A stretch of 54,160 bases of DNA. Source: Streptomyces sp. YIM 98790. Lineage in GTDB: Bacteria > Actinomycetota > Actinomycetes > Streptomycetales > Streptomycetaceae. The stretch is taken from positions 1 to 54,160 of the forward strand of contig NZ_WTLH01000012.1 of the NCBI RefSeq assembly GCF_011421595.1, in the 5' to 3' direction. Position 1 is the first letter of the stretch. Each line of letters starts with the position of its first letter. The notes beneath the pieces are model-generated. The model saw only the letters and a list, made by a program, of their open reading frames with translations, searched no databases and was not told the DNA's origin. Positions 1 through 7,453 of this stretch are shown in pieces. A program made the position numbers and the translations under genes.

Positions 1-426
1 GGGCCCGCCGCGCCCGGCGGGCCGCTGCCGCTCCGCCGCCGGGACCGGCTGGCCGGACTGGGCGGCTTCCTGCTCGCCCTGTGCCTGCTGCGGCTTCCGT
101 TCCGGGTGACGGTGCGGGGCGTCACCGTGGCCAGGCGGCTGCTGTGCCGGAGCCCGGCCACCCCGGCCCAGGCGGAACGGGCCCTGCGGACGGTGCGGCG
201 GGCGGCCCGGCGCCACCCGGGACGCGCGGCGTGCCTGGAGCTCTCCCTCGGCGCCGTCCTGGCACTGGCGCTGACCGGCCGCAGTGCCGCCTGGTGCCTC
301 GGCGGCACGGGCGACGCACTGCGCTTCCACGCCTGGATCGAGGCCGGCCGGGTCCCCGTGCACCACCCGGACGACGGAACCGGCGCCCCCGGAAACGGCC
401 CCCTGCACACCGTCCTCACCCTCTGA
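1..426 (+). CDS. Lasso peptide biosynthesis B2 protein (leader peptidase), 5' truncated
   Basis: The frame is open from the first base of the window to TGA at 424-426, so the true start lies outside. The C-terminal part has the B2 (transglutaminase-like protease) pattern: a Cys in AACLELSLGAVLAL at codon 78, then W-x-LGG and a His in FHAWIEAGRVPVHH at codon 110. Known B2 proteins use a Cys-His-Asp triad to remove the leader from a lasso precursor before the asparagine-synthetase-like cyclase closes the ring. The precursor, cyclase and B1 genes would lie to the left and are not visible. No lasso gene follows, so this is probably the last gene of its cluster. Confidence 0.8.
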   Translation, partial: GPAAPGGPLPLRRRDRLAGLGGFLLALCLLRLPFRVTVRGVTVARRLLCRSPATPAQAERALRTVRRAARRHPGRAACLELSLGAVLALALTGRSAAWCLGGTGDALRFHAWIEAGRVPVHHPDDGTGAPGNGPLHTVLTL

Positions 427-549
427 CCCCGCCCCCGTCCCCGTCCCCGTCCCCGCGCCCGCTCCGCCCTCGCGCCCGCCCCGGCAGACCGGCAGGGGCC
501 CCGCCGCGCCGCGCCAAGGCCCCCTGGTGCCGGCTCCACCGCCGGACGG

Positions 550-696
550 TCAGCCGATCCGGCCCGCGCCCAGGACGGCCAGAACGTCCTGGACGCCCAG
601 GACGACCAGCACGACCAGCACGATGACGACCGTGCGGACATGGCTCCACCGCACGCGCTTGGTGCCGTGGACGGACACCCGCAGCTGGCAGATCAC
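550..696 (-). CDS. Small single-TM protein (48 aa)
   Basis: This is a GTG-initiated 48-codon gene with a very strong ribosome binding site (GGAGAGGAGG, 5 bases before the start). The product begins with a basic segment (VICQLRVSVHGTKRVRWSHVR) and continues with one hydrophobic stretch of Val/Leu/Ile at about residues 23-44, ending in a short GAGRIG tail. The layout suggests a membrane-anchored miniprotein with its N-terminus in the cytoplasm. It converges on the lasso B2 gene. I do not recognise a family. The call rests on the ribosome binding site and the coherent membrane topology. Longer in-frame starts exist upstream but lack such a site. Confidence 0.55.
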   Translation of the reverse strand: MICQLRVSVHGTKRVRWSHVRTVVIVLVVLVVLGVQDVLAVLGAGRIG

Positions 697-1387
697 GAGA
701 ACCTCCTCTCCGGCTGCCGCTCGAACCCGGTGACATGACAACCCCAACGGAATTCGAGGAAACGGGAATTGCCGCCATTGTGCCCCCGTTTCCGCAGGTG
801 GGCAACGAACTTGATGGCCCGCAACCGCGTCCCGGAGCAGCTCGTTCACCATTTCCAAAGACTTGCCTCTTCGAATTGAAATCAACCGGGCGCCTATACG
901 GCCCCGGAATGCGCAATCCGCGGGAGCAGTCCATGAGCCGGCGGAACCGGCAGCTCAGGCCACGGACGTCACCGCACCCCCGGCCGCCGGACGGCACCAC
1001 GCCTCCGCGGGGCCCGCCGCCTCCCCTCCGCGTCCGCCCGGCCCGCCCTCGATTCGATGCCGCATCCGCCCGTCACCGGTGCGCTCGCGGGAAATTGCGC
1101 GGCAGGCGCCCGCAATCCCCGCCGGAAAAAAATCCGGGAGCCCCGGGGCCACGGCACGCCCGCCTCCTCCCCCGCACGGAGCGGGGCCCGCCGCAGGGGG
1201 ACCGGCCGCGTTCTGAGAAGATCCGAAGTCCGCCGGTCCGCCGGGTCCGCCGGCTCAGCGGTTCCCGGCTCAGCGGTTCAGCGGTTCAGCGGCACCTGCC
1301 GGGGGAACCGGTCCGGCAGACGGAAGACCGACCAGGCACACGCCATCGCCGAACGATGCGCGCGCATACGGAAAGGCGGGATCACCG
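697..1387. other. Intergenic region without a convincing gene
   Basis: This 691-base divergent gap separates the small membrane gene from the DUF89 gene. Around 735-910 it is less GC-rich than its surroundings, as expected for promoter DNA. Several open frames cross it, but their Pro/Arg/Gly-rich translations and lack of ribosome binding sites argue against coding. It should hold promoters for both flanking genes. No clear -35/-10 pair could be picked. Confidence 0.5.
1228..1293. repeat. Short tandem repeats upstream of the DUF89 gene
   Basis: Two small repeat tracts lie side by side: copies of GTCCGCCGG (about 1228-1253), then CGGCTCAGCGGTTC twice followed by further AGCGGTTC units (1251-1293). 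They lie about 95 bases before the GTG of the DUF89 gene. They could be slippage repeats or a clustered regulator-binding site. Confidence 0.6.
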
Positions 1388-2614
1388 GTGACCGCGGAGA
1401 CACCCCACAGCGCCGACGGGCGCCGGGCCGGCACCGCCGAGCAGCCGGACGGCGGCGGGCCCGCGCCGCTGATCCTCAGCAATGTCCCGGGCAGCTTCCC
1501 CTGGGGTGTGCTGGAGAAGCGGCACCCGGCCCTGATCGGACAGGTCCGCGACGCCCACCCCTACACCCCCGCACAGCGGCGCGGCCTGGACGCGCTGCTG
1601 GAGGAGATCACCCTCGGCACGATCCGCCCGCTGCCGGAGTCCGCGCACGACTCCGGCCAGTGGGCGGCCTGGGGCCGGGACCACATCGGGCGCCGCTGGA
1701 CCGACGTTCCCTTCCTGTGGGCGGAGAGCTTCTTCTACCGCAAGCTGCTCCAGGCCGTCGGCTACTTCGAGCCCGGCCCCTGGCAGGGCGTCGACCCCTT
1801 CGCCCCCGTCAAGCAGGCCGAGCTCGACAGCGACGGCGTCGCCGGGGAACTGGCCGCCCTCGACCGCCTCGACAGCCTCCCCCCGGATGTGACCGGCCAG
1901 GCCCTTCTGCACGCCTCGCTCTGGGGCAACCGCGCGGACCTCAGCTTCCGGCTCACCGCCGAAGACCCCTCCCCCGCCCGCTCCGGCCGGCTCGTCGCCG
2001 ACGACAGCGCCGCCCTGTGGTCCCTCCTCGGCCGCACCGCGCCCGCCACGCTCGCCGTCTTCGCGGACAACGCCGGAGGAGAACTCCTGCCCGACCTGGT
2101 CCTGATCGACCACCTGCTCCGCCGCGGACTCGCCGGACGCGTCGTGCTGCACGTCAAGCCGTACCCCTACTACATCTCGGACGCCACCCTCGCCGACGTT
2201 CTCGCCTGCCTGCGCCGGCTTCTCCGGGCCACCGGCCCGGCCGGTGCCATCGGCCGGCGGCTCTGGAACGACATGGGCGCCGGGAGGCTCGACATCCGCG
2301 CACACGGCTTCTTCTGCGCACCCCTCCCCTTCCGCGAAATGCCCGAGGACCTGCGGCAGGACGTGGCCGCCTGCGACCTCGCGCTCCTCAAGGGCGACCT
2401 CAACTACCGGCGGCTGGTGGAGGACCGGCTCTGGCCGGCCACCTCCTCCTTCACCGACCGCACCGCCTGGTTCCCCACCGCCGTCGCGGCCCTGCGGACC
2501 GTCAAGTCCGACGTCATCACCGGCCTGAGCCCCGCCACCGTGTCCCGCCTGGAGTCCGGCGGCCGCCCCTGGCGCACCACCGGCACCCACGCCCTCATCC
2601 AGCTCCGCCCGTAA
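1388..2614 (+). CDS. DUF89 / ARMT1-like damage-control phosphatase
   Basis: 408 residues from a GTG start, preceded by a purine-rich stretch (GGAAAGGCGGG). The hallmark motifs of the DUF89 metal-dependent phosphatase family are present: FADNAGGELLPDLVLIDHL (the Asp-Asn and following Asp ligate the metal), a later KPYPYYISDA segment, and the signature KGDLNYRRLVEDRLW. Characterised relatives dephosphorylate damaged or unwanted phosphometabolites such as sugar phosphates. The length fits the family. The exact substrate cannot be read from sequence. It stands alone between the lasso region and a convergent tautomerase-like gene, with a hairpin terminator after it. Confidence 0.85.
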   Translation: MTAETPHSADGRRAGTAEQPDGGGPAPLILSNVPGSFPWGVLEKRHPALIGQVRDAHPYTPAQRRGLDALLEEITLGTIRPLPESAHDSGQWAAWGRDHIGRRWTDVPFLWAESFFYRKLLQAVGYFEPGPWQGVDPFAPVKQAELDSDGVAGELAALDRLDSLPPDVTGQALLHASLWGNRADLSFRLTAEDPSPARSGRLVADDSAALWSLLGRTAPATLAVFADNAGGELLPDLVLIDHLLRRGLAGRVVLHVKPYPYYISDATLADVLACLRRLLRATGPAGAIGRRLWNDMGAGRLDIRAHGFFCAPLPFREMPEDLRQDVAACDLALLKGDLNYRRLVEDRLWPATSSFTDRTAWFPTAVAALRTVKSDVITGLSPATVSRLESGGRPWRTTGTHALIQLRP

Positions 2615-2835
2615 CCACGGCGTCCCGCACCGCACCCGCCGTCCGTGGCCCCGCGGGTTCCGGTGCGGAACGCCGGGCTCCTGGCCGGCCGCGGTCACCA
2701 GCCCGGTGCGGCAGCGCTCCGGCGCCACGGCAGGCTGCCCTCATGCCGATGCGACCGAGCCTGTCCGCCGACGGACCGGGCGGGGGCGTGCCGCCGTCTG
2801 CGACGGTGCTCCCGCCCGGGTTCGCAGGAACTCCG

Positions 2836-2860
2836 CTGCCCGCCCGCGGGGTGCGGGCAG
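2836..2860. terminator. Hairpin between convergent genes
   Basis: CTGCCCGC (2836-2843) and GCGGGCAG (2853-2860) form a perfect 8-bp stem with a 9-base loop, in the 292-base gap between the ends of the DUF89 gene and the tautomerase-like gene. There is no U-tract, as is usual in Streptomyces. It could serve both strands. Confidence 0.5.
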
Positions 2861-2906
2861 GCGGGAAACCTGCATGCGCGCCGGAGATTCCGGCTGCGAT
2901 CCTCAC

Positions 2907-3533
2907 TCAGGACGCGTCGGCGGCCAGCCCCCGGTTCTGTGCGTAGGCGTCGCGGCAGGCGATGGCGCAGAAGCCGACGGTGGTGCCGTCGTGCTCCAGG
3001 GTGATCGCCTTCGGGCCGAGCCGGACCTGCATACCGCAGATGGGGTCGAGGACGACGCCTTCGGGGAGGTCACTCTCCTCAGGGGTGCCGGACCGGTACT
3101 CCTCGGTCATGTAGTTCACCACGCCCGTGGCGGTGGCCGCCCTGCCGTTCAGGCCGATGCTGCCGTCGGCGATGCCGACGACGTTGATCCACACATCGCC
3201 GCCCTCGCGGGAGATTCCGCTGCGGCTGTCCTGTCGCTGGAGCGCGGCCCGTACCACGCCGATGCCGTGTCGCGACATCTCCGCCCGCCACGCCTCGGGC
3301 ACCGTGATGGTGACGATGTACGGCGGCGGCGCCTGATCGGGCCACGGACCATCTCCCGTGGTCCAGCCCTTCGCCTCGCGGAACAGCACATGCACCATCC
3401 GGCGCGCCCGCCGCAGGGTCTCGGGCGGGATCTGCTCCGCACCCAGCAGTCCGGTCGTGATCTGCCGCGCGATCTCTGCCTGCGCCGCGGCATCCAGGGC
3501 TCCGGCAGGGTGAGTGATTTCGACCAGATTCAT
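2907..3533 (-). CDS. Tautomerase-like protein with C-terminal YHS-type metal-binding segment
   Basis: 208 residues from ATG at 3533, chosen because GGAGGG lies 8-9 bases upstream. The N-terminal 100 residues resemble tautomerase-superfamily proteins (ARRMVHVLFREAKGW, then a PxxYIVTITVPEAW strand), but the chain begins MNL, so the catalytic Pro-1 of classical tautomerases is absent. The C-terminus has DPICGM and FCAIACRDAY, matching the CxM...FC..C pattern of YHS-like metal-binding domains. This looks like a two-domain fusion, possibly for small-molecule or metal detoxification. It is divergent from a TetR regulator with a palindrome in the shared promoter, so it is probably that regulator's target. 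Confidence 0.65.
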   Translation of the reverse strand: MNLVEITHPAGALDAAAQAEIARQITTGLLGAEQIPPETLRRARRMVHVLFREAKGWTTGDGPWPDQAPPPYIVTITVPEAWRAEMSRHGIGVVRAALQRQDSRSGISREGGDVWINVVGIADGSIGLNGRAATATGVVNYMTEEYRSGTPEESDLPEGVVLDPICGMQVRLGPKAITLEHDGTTVGFCAIACRDAYAQNRGLAADAS

Positions 3534-3579
3534 CGCTGTACCCTCCGCCTGGGGATGGCCGGGGCCCACCTATTTTTAC

Positions 3580-3591
3580 GTACAGTTGTAC
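3580..3591. promoter_or_regulatory. Candidate TetR operator
   Basis: GTACA-GT-TGTAC is a perfect inverted repeat in the 103-base divergent gap, inside locally AT-rich DNA (TTTTTAC before it, CTTAATG after it). The position suits repression of both the tautomerase-like gene and the tetR gene by the adjacent regulator. That assignment is inferred from position and symmetry. Confidence 0.5.
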
Positions 3592-3636
3592 CTTAATGCG
3601 GTAGAGCGTAGGACTGAGCAGACGGGGAGTCAAGCG

Positions 3637-4269
3637 GTGGGACGGCGGGCGAGGTTCACCGGGACCGAGGTGGAGGACGCGGCCATCGCGGTCGTCGACG
3701 AGCACGGCCTTGCCGGTCTCACCATGCGCGCTGTCGCTTCCCGGCTGGGCACCGGACCGATGACCCTCTACAACTACGTCGACGATCGGGGAGCGCTGGA
3801 CGCCCTCGTGGTCGACGGCGTACTGCGGGACATCACCGTTCCCCGTTCCCCTTCGCCCGACTGGCGCACCGATGTCCACCACATCGCCGAGGAGGTCTGG
3901 TGTGCCGTCCGCCTGCACCCCAACGTCATTCCACTCGTGCTGGCCCGGCGCAGCCACTCGGCGACGTTCCTTGACATCGCCGAGGCCCTGCTCGCCGCAC
4001 TCGCCCGCGCGGGTCTGCGTGGTGAGGAGCTGCTGGCGGCCTTCCGCTCCGTCACCACGCTGGCGACGGCCTTCGCTCTGACCGAGCTGGCCAGCCCGCT
4101 GAGCAGCCGCGACGGCGACGCCGATGCGACAATCGACCGGTTCCGCTCGCTTCCCACCGAGCGCTACCCCCGGCTGATCGAGATCGCCGGCGCTGCCCGG
4201 AGCAGCACTCCGGAGACCGAATTCCGCCGCGGGCTCGCCGCACTGCTCGACGGACTTCAACCACGTTGA
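3637..4269 (+). CDS. TetR-family transcriptional regulator
   Basis: 210 residues from GTG at 3637, with GGGGAG 7 bases upstream; a longer frame to 3514 lacks a site. The N-terminal helix-turn-helix is typical of TetR: a GLAGLTMRAVASRLG helix pair followed by GPMTLYNYVDDRGAL, where the recognition helix and the YxY/H-type contact are recognisable. The C-terminal two-thirds is helical and would bind an unknown ligand. It is divergent from the tautomerase-like/YHS gene and probably controls it and itself through the palindrome in between. Confidence 0.9.
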   Translation: MGRRARFTGTEVEDAAIAVVDEHGLAGLTMRAVASRLGTGPMTLYNYVDDRGALDALVVDGVLRDITVPRSPSPDWRTDVHHIAEEVWCAVRLHPNVIPLVLARRSHSATFLDIAEALLAALARAGLRGEELLAAFRSVTTLATAFALTELASPLSSRDGDADATIDRFRSLPTERYPRLIEIAGAARSSTPETEFRRGLAALLDGLQPR

Positions 4270-4559
4270 GTGCCGGAAGGCCACCGTCCTCACCGGTGAC
4301 TACGACGACATCAAGGGGAAGACCGGCATGGGCAACGAAGGCGGACTTCCCGGCGCGGGTCCGCGGATTCATCCAGCTCCAGAGGGAACGATGGCCCGGA
4401 TTCCTCTCTTCCAGGGGCGCCCCAGTGGCAACCGACGGCGGGCACGGCCCCGGCCGCGTGTGCCGGATATGCCTGCTTCAGGGCCACGGTGTCACAAACG
4501 CGCCTAGAGTGGGGTGCCCAGCCGGGCCGGATCGGAGCCGGCGGGGAGGAGGGGTGGCG
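4270..4559. other. Leader region of the Wadjet operon; possible decayed coding fragment
   Basis: No secure gene. A short frame at 4329-4508 starts with ATG after GGGGAAG and would encode 59 residues (MGNEGGLPGAG...), but it soon becomes Arg/Pro-rich. The stretch just before it reads TGDYDDIKGKTG in the same frame without its own start, which looks like a remnant of a lost gene. The Wadjet promoter should lie here. Confidence 0.35.
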
Positions 4560-6104
4560 GTGCGCAGGATTCCGCCGGAGATGTTCCGGTTCACATGGGG
4601 TGAGTGGGCGGATCTGTACCAGGCGATACTCGACGCCTTCGCCGCCGCCAACGAACGGCTGGAGACCACGCTCGGGCTGGACGATGTCCGGGCGCGGCTC
4701 CGTGCGGGCGGCTGGCTGGCTCCTCTGACCGACGAGGAGCTGATCAGGGCACTGAAGCAGCTCCGCCAGTGGAACCTGCTCGACGTGGTCCAGAACCACG
4801 CCGAGAACTACCGCACCGCCGACGAATACGAGCGGCGCAATCTTCAGTACTCCCTCACCCGGCAGGGCGAGGCCGCGATCGCCGGTGTGCAGCACGCCCT
4901 GGAGGCTCTGGCGTCCACCGGTGCTCTCCAGACGGCCGTGCTGGATGCCATCGCGGACCGGCTCGCCGAGCTCTGTGTACTGCTGGAGACCCCCGGGTCC
5001 GCGGACCGGCGGATCTACACCACGCTTCAGGAACTTGAGGGCCATCTGGAAGCCCTGCTGGACAACACCAGAACCTTCAACAGCGAACTGCAGCGCCTGC
5101 TGCGCGCCGAAAGCGCGGACACCGGCACGTTCCGGGAGGTCAAGTCCGCGACCGTGGCGTACCTTCAGGAGTTCCTGACCAATATCGACCAGAGGGCACG
5201 CGCCATCGCCACGGCCGCCGCCCAGGTCGAGAAGAACGGCGTGAGCCTGCTGCATGAGCGGGCGCTGGCCGGTGCCGAGCTCCCCCCGGTGCCCGGCGGT
5301 GATCCCGTACCCGCGTGGCTGGCGCACCGCCGTGCCCGCTGGGACGGCCTGCGGGCATGGTTCCTGCCGCCCGAGGGTGTGCCCGCCCGGGTCGAGCAAC
5401 TGCATGATGTCGCCCGCCGGGCGATCATCACCCTGCTTCAGGCGCTGGACCGCATTCACGAGGCCCGTCGCCGGTCCTCCAGCGCAGCCCAGGATTTCCG
5501 CGAGCTGGCCCGGTGGTTCGCCCTGGCGCCCGGAGAGGAGGATCTGCACCGGCTGTGGCACCTGGCCTTCGGGCTTGCCTCATCCCGCCATGCCCACCTG
5601 CACCAGTCCGACCCGGAACTCACTCCGTCCGCCACCTCGTGGGCCGACGCGCCTCCGGTGGACGTATCCGCCCTGCTGCGCACCTCGGGCCGGACACAGC
5701 AGGCCGGCCGTACCGGCAACGTCCGCCCGGTGGACGCACTGCGGGCCCGCCGCGCCGCCCGGGCCCGCCAGGAGCGTGCCGAGCTGGAGGCCGCGTGGAG
5801 CCTGCTCGGCACGGATGTCCCCATTCCTCTGTCCCGCTTCGGCGAGCTGGACCACACGGTCTTCGAGCGGCTGCTCGACCTGCTCGGCCGGGCCCTTGCG
5901 GCCCGGCCCGACCAGACCGGCATCCGGCGCGCGACCACCGGCGACGGCAAGGTGGACATCCTGCTCCGGCCGCCCCCGGATACCTCCGCACCGGCAGTGC
6001 TCCGCACCGGGCGCGGGCGGCTCACGGGCCCGGACTATCTCGTCGAAGTGCGTGTGGCCGGCACCGCCGCGCACCCCGCCGGGGACGGAGGGGCCGGCGG
6101 ATGA
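4560..6104 (+). CDS. jetA: Wadjet type II subunit JetA (DUF2397 / TIGR02677)
   Basis: 514 residues. The start is set at GTG 4560 because GGAGG at 4548-4552 is 7 bases away; GTG 4554 is the alternative. The N-terminal region (PPEMFRFTWGEWADLYQAIL, then DEELIRALKQLRQWNLLD) is a winged-helix-like segment, followed by long helices, as expected for kleisin-like JetA. In Wadjet the JetA, JetB and JetC subunits form an SMC-like complex that extrudes and recognises small circular DNA. The order DUF2397-DUF2398-SMC-DUF2399 downstream is diagnostic of type II. It overlaps jetB by 4 bases (ATGA), so translation is coupled. Confidence 0.88.
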   Translation: MRRIPPEMFRFTWGEWADLYQAILDAFAAANERLETTLGLDDVRARLRAGGWLAPLTDEELIRALKQLRQWNLLDVVQNHAENYRTADEYERRNLQYSLTRQGEAAIAGVQHALEALASTGALQTAVLDAIADRLAELCVLLETPGSADRRIYTTLQELEGHLEALLDNTRTFNSELQRLLRAESADTGTFREVKSATVAYLQEFLTNIDQRARAIATAAAQVEKNGVSLLHERALAGAELPPVPGGDPVPAWLAHRRARWDGLRAWFLPPEGVPARVEQLHDVARRAIITLLQALDRIHEARRRSSSAAQDFRELARWFALAPGEEDLHRLWHLAFGLASSRHAHLHQSDPELTPSATSWADAPPVDVSALLRTSGRTQQAGRTGNVRPVDALRARRAARARQERAELEAAWSLLGTDVPIPLSRFGELDHTVFERLLDLLGRALAARPDQTGIRRATTGDGKVDILLRPPPDTSAPAVLRTGRGRLTGPDYLVEVRVAGTAAHPAGDGGAGG

Positions 6105-7453
6105 GTAATCTCGCCAATCAGCTTGTGGTCGCCGAGCGGGATGAGATCTCCCGGGCCATCCGCCTGCTGCTCGCCCGGCCACTGCTGACCAGACGGCACG
6201 ATCCCGAGCCCTTCGAACTGGTCCGGCGCCGCCGGGACCCGCTCGTCCAGTGGTTCGACTACCACGTCGGCTGGACCCTTGCCGTCGAACCCCGGCTCGG
6301 ATATGCCCGGCTGTTCAAAGTCCGGCAGACGGCGGACGCCTCCCGACCGGCCCGGCGGGCACGTGCCGGCCGGGCCCCGTTCGACCGACGCCGCTACACG
6401 CTGCTGTGCGTGGCTGCAGCGGAACTGCTGTCCGTGCCGGTCACCACCATCGGCCTGCTCGCCGAGCGGGTGGTGCGCGCCACCGCCGAGGACAAGGCAG
6501 TCCCGCTGTTCGACACCGCCTCCCGGGCCGAGCGGATGGCCTTCGTCGACGTGCTCCGGCTGCTGGAAACCCTCGGTGCGCTCCGCGCCGTGGACGGCAC
6601 CACCGACAGCTATACCGAATCGGCGGAAGCAAAGGTCCTCTACCGGGTGGACACCACGCTTCTCATGCGGCTGATCGCCGCCCCCGAAGCCCCTTCGCGG
6701 CTCGCTCTGCCGCCGGCCGGCATCCCCGTACGGTTCGACGAGCTGCTGGACGGCCTGATGCGGGAACGCCGTTACGGCGAGACCGGCGACACGGCCCCGG
6801 CGGGCTTGATATCCGAAACCCAGCGCAACCTGCGACTGCGCCACTCGGTGCTGCGCAGGCTGTTCGACGACCCGGTACTCCACCGCGAGGACCTCTCCCC
6901 CGACGAGGCGGCCTACCTCCTCTCCCCCACCGGGCGCCAGATTGTGCGGCGTGCTGCCGCCCAGGCCGGCTTCGTGCTGGAGGAACGGGCCGAGGGCATC
7001 CTGCTCGCCGATCCGGACGGGATCGCCACCGACTCCGCATTTCCCGATGGCTCAGGAACGGCGAAGACGGCCGCGCTGCTCCTGCTGGACTTCCTGCTCC
7101 AGTCACCGGGCGGCGCCATGCCGGAACAGCTTGCCGCCGAGGCCGAGCGTCTGCTGGGCCGGCATCCCCGCTGGGCCGCGGGGTACCGGTCCGAGGGCGG
7201 CGGCCCCCGTCTGGCGGCCGATGCCGTGGACGTGCTGTGCAGCTTCGGGCTGGCACGCCGCACGGCGGACCGGATCACGACGCTGCCCGCCGCAGCCCGG
7301 TACCGCGTGACCATATCCGGCCCCGATGACCGGCCGGCACCGGAACGGGCACCGGGCCAGGGGCAACGGGAACCGGACCACGGGCACCGGGACGCCGGCG
7401 AAGCCCACGACGAAGCACACGAGGAAGCCCGCGACAAGGAGGCACTGGGGTGA
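6101..7453 (+). CDS. jetB: Wadjet type II subunit JetB (DUF2398 / TIGR02678)
   Basis: 450 residues from ATG 6101 inside the jetA stop. The N-terminus (SNLANQLVVAERDEISRAIRLLLARPLL) and the LVQWFDYHVGWTLAVEPRLGYARLFK segment fit the DUF2398 family, a predicted winged-helix (KITE-like) partner of the SMC subunit. The last 50 residues are low-complexity, rich in Glu, His, Asp and Arg, and probably disordered. The gene ends in a GTGA overlap with jetC. The assignment rests mainly on segment resemblance plus its fixed place in the four-gene order. Confidence 0.87.
   Translation: MSNLANQLVVAERDEISRAIRLLLARPLLTRRHDPEPFELVRRRRDPLVQWFDYHVGWTLAVEPRLGYARLFKVRQTADASRPARRARAGRAPFDRRRYTLLCVAAAELLSVPVTTIGLLAERVVRATAEDKAVPLFDTASRAERMAFVDVLRLLETLGALRAVDGTTDSYTESAEAKVLYRVDTTLLMRLIAAPEAPSRLALPPAGIPVRFDELLDGLMRERRYGETGDTAPAGLISETQRNLRLRHSVLRRLFDDPVLHREDLSPDEAAYLLSPTGRQIVRRAAAQAGFVLEERAEGILLADPDGIATDSAFPDGSGTAKTAALLLLDFLLQSPGGAMPEQLAAEAERLLGRHPRWAAGYRSEGGGPRLAADAVDVLCSFGLARRTADRITTLPAAARYRVTISGPDDRPAPERAPGQGQREPDHGHRDAGEAHDEAHEEARDKEALG

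Noticed and set aside
424..480. CCCCGT tandem repeat after the lasso B2 gene
   Set aside because: Only about three short, impure copies in C-rich DNA; not enough to call a functional repeat.
416..1000. 194-codon minus-strand frame across the first intergenic region
   Set aside because: Arg/Gly-rich shadow with no start signal; the 48-codon frame inside the same region has the real ribosome binding site.
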